Numbered from the stretch's first letter, positions 7,492 to 15,302 are shown. The stretch is DNA of 16,150 nucleotides from Oscillospiraceae bacterium (GCA_003499325.1 DNIP01000078.1:1-16150); one strand, 5' to 3'. Program-made: numbers and translations. Notes: generated from the letters alone by a model not told the origin.

Positions 7492-7520
7492 ATTATAGCT
7501 AACGATTATTAGCTTATCAA
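7492..7520 (-). promoter_or_regulatory. Strong promoter of the chimeric gene
   Basis: On the minus strand TTGATA (7520-7515) is followed after exactly 17 bp by consensus TATAAT (7497-7492). The leader to the ATG at 7417 is about 65-70 nt. The promoter is overlapped by the two palindromes described above, so it is probably repressed until an inducer is present. Confidence 0.8.
7497..7514. promoter_or_regulatory. Operator palindrome 2 (AGCTAA-N6-TTAGCT)
   Basis: AGCTAACGATTATTAGCT has the same arms and spacing as the palindrome at 7472-7489 but a different spacer sequence. It fills almost exactly the spacer between the -10 and -35 boxes. Binding there should block RNA polymerase. Confidence 0.75.
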
Positions 7521-7525
7521 TATGC

Positions 7526-7564
7526 AAAAATCGGTCAGCAGTTTCGATGATGACTGCTGACCGA
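7526..7564 (-). terminator. Intrinsic terminator of the XRE-zinc ribbon regulator gene
   Basis: Reading on the minus strand just after the stop at 7571, CGGTCAGCAG-type arms (7564-7554 and 7541-7531) form a perfect 11-bp stem with a 12-nt loop, followed directly by TTTTT (7530-7526). It ends only 6 bp before the -35 box of the chimeric gene. Confidence 0.85.
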
Positions 7565-7570
7565 GCTGTT

Positions 7571-8335
7571 TTATCTTTTCTTGTAGAGTAAGAGCTCCGG
7601 ATTCTTGCCCTCCGCTTCATAGGTGCTGATCAGGATAAAGTCCATATTTGCCAAAACACCGAAGCAGCGTTCGCCGCCGAGATCCGATTCGAGCTGATTG
7701 CCGAGATAGGTGGTGTTATCGTCCAGGAACCTTGCACTGATACCGCTTGGCAGCGGGTAGGCGAGATTGACATAGCTGCCGACAAGCGCGTTCAACCGCT
7801 CGACCTTCGGCATACCCTCGATATGGAGGTCATTGATTTCCTTGATTAACTCTTGCTTGAATCGCTCAAACTCGCCGTTGTCGCTGAGCTGTTCATACCG
7901 CTTCCAATAATCGAGCTGTGGCAGCTTCTGCTTCATATATGCGCGCGCCTGCTCTTCGGTAAAGCCCTCCTTTGCCATATGGGGAATACACACGTCGATC
8001 AGCTCGTCCATATCGCTGTAGGTGTACTGTCCGTCGGCATAGCACCATTGGCAGTAGTCCTCGTTAAGCGCCCCGTCCCGATCCCTGCCGATGATGCTGT
8101 CCTCCAGCGGCATACCGCAGCACTGACAAATGAGCTGACGCGGAGAACCGAGCAGCGTGTTGATAGAAACACGGAACAGCCCTGAGAGCAGCTTGAGCGT
8201 TTCCGTATTCGGAACGGTATCGCCGTTCTCCCATCGAGACACCGCCTGCCGTGTGACAAATACCTTTTCCGCCAATTCATCCTGCGACAGTCCGTTCTTT
8301 GTCCTGAGCTCATAGATCACGTCTTTTGTGTCCAT
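7571..8335 (-). CDS. XRE-family regulator with zinc-ribbon and C-terminal sensor-like domain
   Basis: The protein has 254 residues. Residues 5-61 are an XRE helix-turn-helix (LSQDELAEKVFVTRQAVSRWENGDTVP). Residues 68-105 are a zinc ribbon with Cys70, Cys72, Cys73, Cys95 and Cys98 (CQCCGMPLE, CQWCYADG), the type often found in 'putative zinc ribbon' proteins. Residues 108-150 are helical (EEQARAYMKQKLPQLDYW). Residues about 165-254 form a compact beta-rich domain (PLPSGISARFLDD, TYLGNQLESDLGG) of unknown ligand. Similar proteins are common in Clostridia and their inducers are mostly unknown. The ATG at 8335 follows AAAGGAGGTG; the ATG at 8356 is rejected because it lies upstream of that site. 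It may regulate the adjacent chimeric gene. A repeat element ends 27 bp before its start codon. Confidence 0.85.
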   Translation of the reverse strand: MDTKDVIYELRTKNGLSQDELAEKVFVTRQAVSRWENGDTVPNTETLKLLSGLFRVSINTLLGSPRQLICQCCGMPLEDSIIGRDRDGALNEDYCQWCYADGQYTYSDMDELIDVCIPHMAKEGFTEEQARAYMKQKLPQLDYWKRYEQLSDNGEFERFKQELIKEINDLHIEGMPKVERLNALVGSYVNLAYPLPSGISARFLDDNTTYLGNQLESDLGGERCFGVLANMDFILISTYEAEGKNPELLLYKKR

Positions 8336-8362
8336 AAAAGCACCTCCTTTGTACACATTCTA

Positions 8363-8621
8363 ATACTAAGTAGCAATAAAACACTTTAATATCTATTGCG
8401 GAGAATTCCGCATAACTGCGTTTCGTCGTCGCTCGCTGCACTCGGTAGGCATATCCGGTTGGTATGCCTTGACCTCGTGTTGCGGCTCCTCCTCTCCCCA
8501 TAACGCGGGGCGTTATGGGGACCCCAAGAGTTGGCAGGCGCCTGCCTGCCTGCGCCCTCCGCCTTGTTCTGCGAAATTCTCCGCTAATATCTTTTTAAAG
8601 CTTTTTATTGCTACTTAGTAT
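8363..8621. mobile_element. MITE-like element, copy 1 (259 bp)
   Basis: The ends are ATACTAAGTAGCAATAAAA and its inverted complement; the imperfect terminal inverted repeats run about 60 bp inward to the GCGGAGAATT(C/T)CGCA boxes. The left 60 bp are identical to the left end of the copy at 13575, and the right 78 bp differ from it at one base (8569). The centre carries about 101 bp absent from the other copy. There is no open reading frame of its own. TAA flanks both sides of TACTAAG...CTTAGTA, a possible 3-bp target duplication. Together with its flanks it accounts for most of the 383-bp gap between genes. Confidence 0.8.
8495..8521. repeat. Perfect 12-bp-stem hairpin inside element copy 1
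   Basis: TCCCCATAACGC (8495-8506) and GCGTTATGGGGA (8510-8521) are exact inverted complements around GGG. A second, smaller hairpin, AGGCATA/TATGCCT (8447-8469), lies beside it. Both are in the segment that copy 2 lacks. Confidence 0.75.
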
Positions 8622-8670
8622 AATACAAACCCCTACAGATTGCAAGCAACCGTCTGTTGCTGTAGAAATG

Positions 8671-8710
8671 AAAAAGCGGGGCTATCACTATGCTTCATGC
8701 GATAGCCCCG
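8671..8710 (-). terminator. Intrinsic terminator of the LRR-dockerin gene
   Basis: Eight bases past the stop at 8719, the minus strand reads a 10-bp stem (CGGGGCTATC with GATAGCCCCG, 8710-8701 and 8686-8677) with a 14-nt loop, followed by GCTTTTTCATTT. This is a good rho-independent terminator. Confidence 0.9.
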
Positions 8711-8718
8711 TATCTTAA

Positions 8719-11700
8719 TTATTCAATAGGTTCTCCTACGGGATAGGAAATGTCGATCCTCGCGATGAAGAGCTGGATCAGCGTCGCGTCCTCGACAGTC
8801 ACGGCTCCGTCGCCGTTGACGTCGCCGCATTGATCGAAAATCTCCTTTTCCATCGGAATATCCTCCATCTGAGCGCAGAATCGCAGCAGGTAGGTAACGT
8901 CCGTCGCGCTCACCTTGCTGTCAGCGTCCACATCACCGAGGATCGCGCCCATGGCGTGGATGGTCATGGGAGTTGCCTTGACGCCGCTGTAGCTGAGCGC
9001 CGTATCCTTCACAGTGACCGACGGAACAGCGCCGCCGCGTGTACCCGTCACGCTAAAGGTATCGGTGTAGAGATCGCCCTCATCGAGGAAAACAGGCGTG
9101 ATGCTCACATCATCGAGCCCCTCAAAGGTGATACTGTCGGCGTTGATCGTATCCGCCTGCATGAACTTGCTGAATTTGAGGGTATAGCCGTCAGCATCGG
9201 CGTTCTTGATAAGCTTCACGGTCGGGTGAGTGGTTTTGTCGACCAGGCTGAAATCGAGTCCCAGCTTCTCGGGAGGGATATCGAACGGCTCGGAGGTGAC
9301 GGTCTCATAGCCGTCCTTGGTAATCTCCACCTTGAATGTGCCCACATCGGTGAGCCATGCGTAAGCGCCCTCGTTGTTGGTCAAAATGGGATTCTGCTGC
9401 TCAAAATCAGCGGCGTTCCAAGCCTCCCATTCGTCGGTCGAGGTGTTCAGCTTATAGATGGTGGCGGTCGCGCCCTCGACACGGTTGCCTCTTACCGCCT
9501 CATACACGATACCGGAGGGGTCGATAACATTGCGCTGCATGCTGTTCGGGTCGACCATGCCGACGTGATCATCCGGAAAGACGATCATGCCGTCCGGCCC
9601 GATGCTGTAACCGTGGTGGGTCATCTTGAAGAAGTTGTTATCCTTATTGCCCCACTCCCAGAGCGCTTTGAGCCCGCCTACGGTGGTGTCGCTGATGGCG
9701 CCCTTGACGTCGCCTGTCACGATATCGATGAAGATATCCTTTGCCGTTTCACGGATGGTGTCACGATAATCGGGGAGCTTGCCGTGGGGCTTACCGTCCT
9801 TATCATAATAGAACGGCTCATCCTCCTCATCATCCTCGTTCTCGTCGGGCTCGGTGGCGCTGACGGGAGCGAGCTCCTTGACGGCAGCGCCCGTTGCGGC
9901 AGGCGCTGCTGCCTTGCCGTAATAATGGGAGCGATAGGTATCCATGCGCTCGCCGTAGTAATAGAACAGATGCAGCTCTCCGGGCAGGTTGTACTGACCG
10001 GGCACGAGGTGGTGATCCAGGATATCGAAGTTGCCCTCGCCGATCCACATATCGCTGCCCGCGTCATAGAACAGCTGCATGAACTGCCAGTTGCCGTCAC
10101 GGTTGCTCATCAGGATGACGTCCGAGACATTTTCATCATTGTTGAGCTTGAACTTGAATTGCAGCATCTCGGAGGGATTGAGCACCACAACGGGGCTGGC
10201 ACCTTTGGTGAACATATTGGTGATATCAAAGGTATTCGCCTGATCGTCGTGCGAGATATTGGTCTTGCCCGGCGCGGTGAACTTGGTGATATTCACGGTC
10301 TCGATCGCTTCTTCTACCGTGACGGCATTTTTCAGGTAAATGAAGGAGAAGGTCTCGGTCTTTTCACCGTTGCACTCGGCATAGACCTCGAACCGATCGC
10401 CGTCGGCCGCGGTATCATCGTCCGCGACAATGCTGAGCGGATCGGAGATATATTTGCCCGTATGCTTGTTGGGGGCGACGGTATGCGTGATGCTCTCGCC
10501 CTTTGAGCCGTCGCTGCCCAAGTGGGTGAAGGTGATCTTCACATCCTTGCCCGCAAAGGCGGAATAGCCCGACACGACCGTGCTCGTGTCCGTGACCTTG
10601 CTCGACGCGAACAGAGAGAGCTTCGAGTTAGTCAGCTTGAGGCTGCCCAGCGATTTGTTGAAGTATTTTCCCTTGTAACGGAACTCCACGCTCGCAGCGA
10701 GATCCTTGAGGCTGTTCCGATCGCCCTTGAGATACGCCGAGAAGCGCAGAACGCCGCTCGACTTGCCATTCGTCATCTCAAAGGTGCGGTAATCGCCGTG
10801 ATACGCGTCGGCGTCAAAATCAAAGCCCTCCGCCGCGAAGGATTGCGGGATGATATCCAGGTTATCGGGCAGCTCGAGATAGAGCCTGTTCATCACAAGA
10901 TCCTGCTCCGCCCAGTCATCGCGGATATCATATCGCAGCGCAAAATGCAGCAGGGTCTGTTTGATGCCGATATTGCTCGTGGACTCGACCGCGGTTTTCT
11001 GTCGGTTGTATACGTCGAAGCGCTTGTCGAAAAACTTGGGGCACTTGTCAAAGCTGCTGTTGACAAAATCGACGTCCTGAGCCGCGGAGCGCAGGGTCAC
11101 AAGGCTCGGGCAGTTATAGAACGCGCTGTCGCCGACGCTGACAAGCTCATCGGAGCACGCGACCTCCGTCAACTCGGCGCAGTTCTCAAAGGTATGACCG
11201 GGGATCGTATGGATCGACTGCGGCAGCTTGGCGAACGCCAATCCCGTGCGATAGAACACGCCGTCTCCCATTTCGGTGACGGTCTCAGGAATCTCGACAT
11301 TCTGCAACACAGGACAGTTCGCAAAGCAGTATTGCGGCAGCTTGCTGACGGCCGACCCGATCTTCACAGCATACAAGCTGCTGCAATCGTTAAACGCACT
11401 ATTGCCGATGGTCTCCACGCTGTCGGGGATAGTGACAGATTCGATCGCGGATTGTCTGAAGCAGTCGTTGCCGATCGAGGTGACCGTGGAGGGGATCTTC
11501 ACCTTTTTGACATAATCGGCGCCGTGGAACATATCGGCAGGCAAAGCGGTGATGCCTTCTCCGAAGGTGACTGTCGAAATATGAGAGTCATCAAGAGGCC
11601 AATCCGCCCGCTTGATGGAAGCGGGAAAACGGAGGGAGGTAACGCCGCTGTTGTAACGGAACACATGGGAGCCGATCGATTCGAGCTGATTGGGGAGGGT

Positions 11701-13446
11701 GATATCTTTCAGGGAGGTGGTACCCTCAAAGGCGCCGTTGCCGATCTCCTTGACGCTGTCGGGGATATTGACCCTTTCAAGCGCAGTGCAGCCGGAGAAG
11801 GCAACGTTGCCGATCTTTGTGACCGTAGAGGGAATGGTAAACTCGGTGATCAGCTTGCAGCCCTTGAACAGCGCCTCAGGTATCTCGGTGATACCCTCGC
11901 CGAGGGTGAATTCGGTGATATTGGAGCGATCAAAGGGCCACTGGGTATTTTTTAACGTTGCAGGAACATAGATCGAAGTCAGCGCGCTGTTCTCAAAAAC
12001 AGCGATACCCATCGTCTCCAAGCCCTCGTGAAGCGTACATTTTGAGAGTGAGGACGTGTCGCTTAACGCCCAGCTTCCAAGCGTTTTGACACTTGCGGGG
12101 ATATCGATCTCAGTCAGCGCCGTACAGTTTTCAAACGCGTTTTGCTCGATCGTCTCCAAAGTTGAAGGCAGATTTACCTCAACGAGCTGCGAGCAGTTGC
12201 GGAACGCGGAATCCTTGATCAAGGTGACGCCCTCGGGGATCGTCACACGCTCAACGCCCGATCCCTCATACAGACCGTGATAAATCGTTGTCAAATTATC
12301 AGGAAGATTGATCGTCTTGAGCCCGGAGCAGCGGGTGAACGGCGAGGAGGCGTTTGTGACAGTGCTCGGAATCGTCACCTCTGTGATCGCCGCAGAATCA
12401 AAGGCTCTGCTGCCGAGATCAAGCAAGCCCTCGTTCAGCTTGACGCGCGCCAGATTGGTACACTCACCGAAAATGAAGCTGTCCAGCTTCTTCACGTTGG
12501 AGGGGATCTCCACCTCGGTCAGCCCTGTACAGCCGGCAAAGGCGTTGGAGTGGAGCTCGGTGATGTGCGAAGGAATCGTGATCTCTTTCAATCCGGTACA
12601 ACCGGAGAAAGCGCTGGAGGGAATATAATCGACGCCGGTGCCGAAGGTAAAGGACGTCAGCTTCGGGCAGTTGGGCGCTAAGTACACTCCGATCTCGGTA
12701 ACCGAGTCGGGGATCACGAGAGCTTGGAGCTCAGGCATATTACTAAAGGCGCCGCGGTCGATCTTCGTCACCGAATCGGGGATCGTCAGTGACGGCAGGG
12801 AGCTTCCGCTAAACATATCGTACAGGATCGTAGAGAAGCCCTCGCCGAAGGTGACCTCCTCGAGCGCGGTCGCACCGTAGAACGCGGATTGCGCCGAGGT
12901 GAGCGTGGACGGAAGATAAACGGACTTGACCGCCGTCCCTTTCAGGAAATCATACCCTATTCTCTCCAGACCCTCATGCAGTGTCATACCTTCGAGTGCG
13001 GTACAGCCCGTGAACGCATACTGTTCGATGGTCTTGACGTTAGCGGGGATATCGATCAACGTCAACGCCGTACAATTCTCAAACGCGGCTTGGATAATGA
13101 TGCCGACGCCGGCGCCGATGCTGACCTCACTCAGGGAGGTGCAGTTTTTGAAGGCGCGGTCGCCGATGGACTTGACGCCGTCGGGGATCGTCACGCTCTC
13201 GAGCGTTTTGTTGTCTTCGTACACATATGCGCCGATCGCTGAGACCTCTACCCCGCCCAGCTGTGTGGGCACGGTGATCCGCGTCTCGGTACCGTTGTAC
13301 TTTTTGATCTCTGCGGTACCGTCGCTTCTCAGCTCATAGGTATAGTCGCCGTCGGTCAGTACAGCGGCGCCTGCTACGGCGGCGCTCAACGGCAGCGCAG
13401 TCAGCAGCATTGCCAGCGACAATAGCAAGCTCAGCAGTTTCTTCAT
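8719..13446 (-). CDS. Very large secreted BspA-type leucine-rich-repeat protein with C-terminal type I dockerin
   Basis: The protein has 1575 residues. Residues 1-27 are a signal peptide (MKKLLSLLLSLAMLL, cleavage near AVAGA). Residues about 32-805 are BspA/LRR_5 repeats of about 23 residues (AFxxCTxLxxVxIPxxVxxIG). Residues about 830-1170 are beta-rich and unassigned. An acidic hinge follows (EPDENEDDEEDEPFYY, near 1199). Residues about 1308-1400 resemble a carboxypeptidase-regulatory-like Ig domain (VEGATATIYKLN, NNEGAYAWLTDVGTFKVEITKDGYE), and 1405-1495 another Ig-like domain. Residues 1503-1565 are a dockerin with two EF-hand-like loops (GDVDADSKVSATD, GDVNGDGAVTVED). Dockerins bind cohesins on scaffoldins, so the protein may be displayed through a cellulosome- or amylosome-like complex; no cohesin is in the window. 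The ATG follows AAGGAGGAATTCACG. It lies between two copies of a MITE-like element. Confidence 0.93.
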   Translation of the reverse strand: MKKLLSLLLSLAMLLTALPLSAAVAGAAVLTDGDYTYELRSDGTAEIKKYNGTETRITVPTQLGGVEVSAIGAYVYEDNKTLESVTIPDGVKSIGDRAFKNCTSLSEVSIGAGVGIIIQAAFENCTALTLIDIPANVKTIEQYAFTGCTALEGMTLHEGLERIGYDFLKGTAVKSVYLPSTLTSAQSAFYGATALEEVTFGEGFSTILYDMFSGSSLPSLTIPDSVTKIDRGAFSNMPELQALVIPDSVTEIGVYLAPNCPKLTSFTFGTGVDYIPSSAFSGCTGLKEITIPSHITELHSNAFAGCTGLTEVEIPSNVKKLDSFIFGECTNLARVKLNEGLLDLGSRAFDSAAITEVTIPSTVTNASSPFTRCSGLKTINLPDNLTTIYHGLYEGSGVERVTIPEGVTLIKDSAFRNCSQLVEVNLPSTLETIEQNAFENCTALTEIDIPASVKTLGSWALSDTSSLSKCTLHEGLETMGIAVFENSALTSIYVPATLKNTQWPFDRSNITEFTLGEGITEIPEALFKGCKLITEFTIPSTVTKIGNVAFSGCTALERVNIPDSVKEIGNGAFEGTTSLKDITLPNQLESIGSHVFRYNSGVTSLRFPASIKRADWPLDDSHISTVTFGEGITALPADMFHGADYVKKVKIPSTVTSIGNDCFRQSAIESVTIPDSVETIGNSAFNDCSSLYAVKIGSAVSKLPQYCFANCPVLQNVEIPETVTEMGDGVFYRTGLAFAKLPQSIHTIPGHTFENCAELTEVACSDELVSVGDSAFYNCPSLVTLRSAAQDVDFVNSSFDKCPKFFDKRFDVYNRQKTAVESTSNIGIKQTLLHFALRYDIRDDWAEQDLVMNRLYLELPDNLDIIPQSFAAEGFDFDADAYHGDYRTFEMTNGKSSGVLRFSAYLKGDRNSLKDLAASVEFRYKGKYFNKSLGSLKLTNSKLSLFASSKVTDTSTVVSGYSAFAGKDVKITFTHLGSDGSKGESITHTVAPNKHTGKYISDPLSIVADDDTAADGDRFEVYAECNGEKTETFSFIYLKNAVTVEEAIETVNITKFTAPGKTNISHDDQANTFDITNMFTKGASPVVVLNPSEMLQFKFKLNNDENVSDVILMSNRDGNWQFMQLFYDAGSDMWIGEGNFDILDHHLVPGQYNLPGELHLFYYYGERMDTYRSHYYGKAAAPAATGAAVKELAPVSATEPDENEDDEEDEPFYYDKDGKPHGKLPDYRDTIRETAKDIFIDIVTGDVKGAISDTTVGGLKALWEWGNKDNNFFKMTHHGYSIGPDGMIVFPDDHVGMVDPNSMQRNVIDPSGIVYEAVRGNRVEGATATIYKLNTSTDEWEAWNAADFEQQNPILTNNEGAYAWLTDVGTFKVEITKDGYETVTSEPFDIPPEKLGLDFSLVDKTTHPTVKLIKNADADGYTLKFSKFMQADTINADSITFEGLDDVSITPVFLDEGDLYTDTFSVTGTRGGAVPSVTVKDTALSYSGVKATPMTIHAMGAILGDVDADSKVSATDVTYLLRFCAQMEDIPMEKEIFDQCGDVNGDGAVTVEDATLIQLFIARIDISYPVGEPIE

Positions 13447-13486
13447 CGTGAATTCCTCCTTGGTGTTTTCCTATTTACTCATGCTA

Positions 13487-13495
13487 ATCATAACA
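13487..13495 (-). promoter_or_regulatory. Possible extended -10 promoter of the LRR-dockerin gene
   Basis: The minus strand has TG-T-TATGAT (13495-13487), an extended -10 box, about 41 bases before the start codon. No convincing -35 hexamer lies 16-18 bp upstream (the 17-bp position reads GTGCGT). The rest of 13447-13574 holds the ribosome binding site and nothing else I recognise. Confidence 0.4.
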
Positions 13496-13574
13496 CAGCG
13501 GCGACCGATACGCACTCTCGTGTGAGTAGAATCGGCTTAAAACGGGGGTTAGGTTTCGGTCAGGTCGCGATTTG

Positions 13575-13732
13575 ATACTAAGTAGCAATAAAACACTTTA
13601 ATATCTATTGCGGAGAATTCCGCATAACTGCGTTGTCAGTCTTGACAGGCGCCAGCCTGCCTGCGCCCTCCGCCTTGTTATGCGAAATTCTCCGCTAATA
13701 TCTTTTTAAAGCTTTTTATTGCTACTTAGTAT
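13575..13732. mobile_element. MITE-like element, copy 2 (158 bp)
   Basis: It has the same ends and orientation as the copy at 8363-8621. It is shorter by 101 bp in the middle, where only a GC-rich segment (GACAGGCGCCAGCCTGCCTG) remains. The whole element can fold on itself through its terminal inverted repeats. There is no coding capacity, so if mobile it would need a transposase from elsewhere. I see no clear target duplication. Confidence 0.8.
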
Positions 13733-13745
13733 TATACAAAAAGCC

Positions 13746-13859
13746 GTGAAAACTACCGTCATCATCGCGAGGGACAAGGCGACGCGGCGTTCCCACGATT
13801 GGCGGGATTGCCATGGGACGACAGCGTACCATGCCCTCGCAATGACGGATTGTTTTCAC
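13746..13859. repeat. Palindromic intergenic repeat of the GTCATTGCGAG type
   Basis: The arms GTGAAAAC...CCGTCATCATCGCGAGGG and CCCTCGCAATGACGG...GTTTTCAC pair as a long imperfect hairpin around a GC-rich middle. The CATTGCGAGG core resembles short palindromic repeats scattered through many bacterial genomes (family resemblance from memory, not a search). It begins four bases after the stop of the LuxR-type gene and may serve as its transcript end. Confidence 0.6.
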
Positions 13860-13862
13860 AGC

Positions 13863-15221
13863 TTATTCTTTCCGATGGGTATAATAATGGCTCATGAGCT
13901 CCGTGCGGCTTTTACAGCCGGTTTTGGAGAGCAGGTTGTGGATATGGAACTTGACGGTGCTCTCCGACACCGACAGGACGTTGGAGATCTCCTTATTGGT
14001 TTTTTCATCAAGCACCAGGCGCAGCACCTCGCGTTCTCTGCCCGAGAGATCGTGGCGCGACGCGAATTCGGCAAAAACCTCCTGCTCGCTCTTTTGCCGA
14101 GCCGCGGCAGGGACATACAACAGCTGGAACAGCTTGATGAACAGGAACACCGCTGCGACGAACAGCACTGCCGCCGCGACGACCAACACCGATTCTCTGC
14201 CGATGAACAGGGCGTTGATCTCTGCTCCGATCGCGTCGCCGAGCCTGCCGATCAGCAAGCCGCCCGCCGACAGCCACAGAAGGCCGCGTTCCTTCGCGAT
14301 ATCCGAGAATAGGATCGCGCGGTAGACAGAGTAGAAGCCGAACGCCAGATAGCCGAGCGCCCAGAATACGGTCGAGGAGATCGACTCCCCCCTGAGCGCG
14401 AGCGGGATGAACGGGATCACCAAGGCGGCAAGCGCACAGACAGCGCCGTATTTGCGGCTTTTGTCGGTAACAAAGCCCGCCGCGATCAGCCCGGCACCGT
14501 AAAACATGCGCGAGAATTCCAGATGCACGCCGCTTTGGACGTCCGACGCGGGAAAGGCGAAGCCGATATTGTTGACCAGGCTGAACAGGAACACGACGCC
14601 GACGGCAAGCCATAACAGCTTGTACAGTTGATCCTTCGGCTGTGGCTTATTTGGCAAAGGCTCGTTATATTGCGCCGTCGGGACGACAAAAACAACCGTG
14701 ATCGTCAGCGCGGTCAGGACAAGACAGGTGATCAGAACACCGCCGCCGTAATAGATCGCGCCGCTGCCGACCAGCGACAGAAGCCATGACGCGATGGTGG
14801 CGGCGCCGTAGCCGAGGCCGAAGGACAGCGCGCGGCGCGGATCGGGCGCGTTCTCGGTCATCTCATACAGATAGTAGCCCGCAATCAGACCGCAGAACAG
14901 GCTGATAATCGACCCGAACAGAATCGTCCAAGGCAGGCTTGTACCCAAAACGGCAGGGACGAGAAACACGGCGTACACGATCAGCGATACGACAAAAATG
15001 ATGCGCGGCGCAACTCGCCCTCGGCGCGTCAAAAGCATAAAGAGCCCGATGCCCGCCGCCTGCAGCAGATAACCGCCGACCGAGGTCAGCTGATGGGAGA
15101 GCTGAGCCGTCGTCTGCTCCATCAGGTGGTACAACCACGCCAGATGTCCCGTTGACGTCAGCAGAAAGCTCAGAAAGATGATCAAAGCGCTTTTAAATAG
15201 CGATGTGGATGGCTTTTTCAT
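13863..15221 (-). CDS. Membrane protein with 12 predicted helices fused to a C-terminal LuxR-type DNA-binding domain
   Basis: The protein has 452 residues. Residues 1 to about 360 hold about twelve hydrophobic segments arranged like a major facilitator-type transporter, with a loop between helices 6 and 7 near PTAQYNEPLPNKPQPKD. Residues about 388-445 are a LuxR/GerE helix-turn-helix (LSGREREVLRLVLDEKTNKEISNVLSVSES... with TVKFHIHNLLSKTG). The DNA-binding part thus hangs from the membrane, which suggests a one-component sensor that detects or binds a small molecule with its membrane part. Proteins of this architecture are frequent in some gut Actinobacteria and Clostridia, and their ligands are mostly unknown. 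The ATG at 15221 has AGAGGT upstream; the ATG at 15257 is rejected because it lies only a few bases after the -10 box, with no ribosome binding site. Confidence 0.85.
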   Translation of the reverse strand: MKKPSTSLFKSALIIFLSFLLTSTGHLAWLYHLMEQTTAQLSHQLTSVGGYLLQAAGIGLFMLLTRRGRVAPRIIFVVSLIVYAVFLVPAVLGTSLPWTILFGSIISLFCGLIAGYYLYEMTENAPDPRRALSFGLGYGAATIASWLLSLVGSGAIYYGGGVLITCLVLTALTITVVFVVPTAQYNEPLPNKPQPKDQLYKLLWLAVGVVFLFSLVNNIGFAFPASDVQSGVHLEFSRMFYGAGLIAAGFVTDKSRKYGAVCALAALVIPFIPLALRGESISSTVFWALGYLAFGFYSVYRAILFSDIAKERGLLWLSAGGLLIGRLGDAIGAEINALFIGRESVLVVAAAVLFVAAVFLFIKLFQLLYVPAAARQKSEQEVFAEFASRHDLSGREREVLRLVLDEKTNKEISNVLSVSESTVKFHIHNLLSKTGCKSRTELMSHYYTHRKE

Positions 15222-15238
15222 GTTAACCTCTGTTTCAT

Positions 15239-15278
15239 AGAGAACGAATTGACACACTTATCTTAACAACAGAGAACG
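15239..15278. promoter_or_regulatory. AGAGAACG direct repeat at the LuxR-type gene promoter
   Basis: AGAGAACG occurs at 15239-15246 and 15271-15278, 32 bp apart (about three helical turns), one copy between -35 and -10 and one just after the transcription start. It could be an autoregulatory site. Confidence 0.3.
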
Positions 15279-15288
15279 TTATTGTCAA
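15260..15288 (-). promoter_or_regulatory. Strong promoter of the membrane LuxR-type gene
   Basis: On the minus strand a consensus TTGACA (15288-15283) is followed after exactly 17 bp by TAAGAT (15265-15260). The leader to the ATG at 15221 is about 30 nt. Confidence 0.8.
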
Positions 15289-15302
15289 TCATTGACCGGA
15301 AC

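Noticed and set aside
8310..8501. A 63-codon frame spanning element copy 1 and the XRE gene start
   Set aside because: It runs through the repeat into another reading frame of the regulator and has no ribosome binding site or recognisable content.
8633..8665. Hairpin CTACAG/CTGTAG with inner AGCAAC/GTTGCT beyond the LRR gene
   Set aside because: It has no T-tract on either strand, and a good terminator lies beside it. It may be a relic of a repeat, but no function can be supported.
8830..10506. A 558-codon open frame on the plus strand, antisense to the LRR-dockerin gene
   Set aside because: It is an antisense shadow of a well-supported gene with a signal peptide, repeats and dockerin. Its translation shows no domain I recognise. 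The 477-codon plus-strand frame at 10522-11955 and the 325-codon one at 1333-2310 are rejected for the same reason.
8719..13446. Repeated short motifs in the LRR gene as a possible CRISPR or non-coding tandem array
   Set aside because: The repeats are coding, vary in sequence and follow a 23-residue protein periodicity. There are no identical direct repeats with unique spacers.
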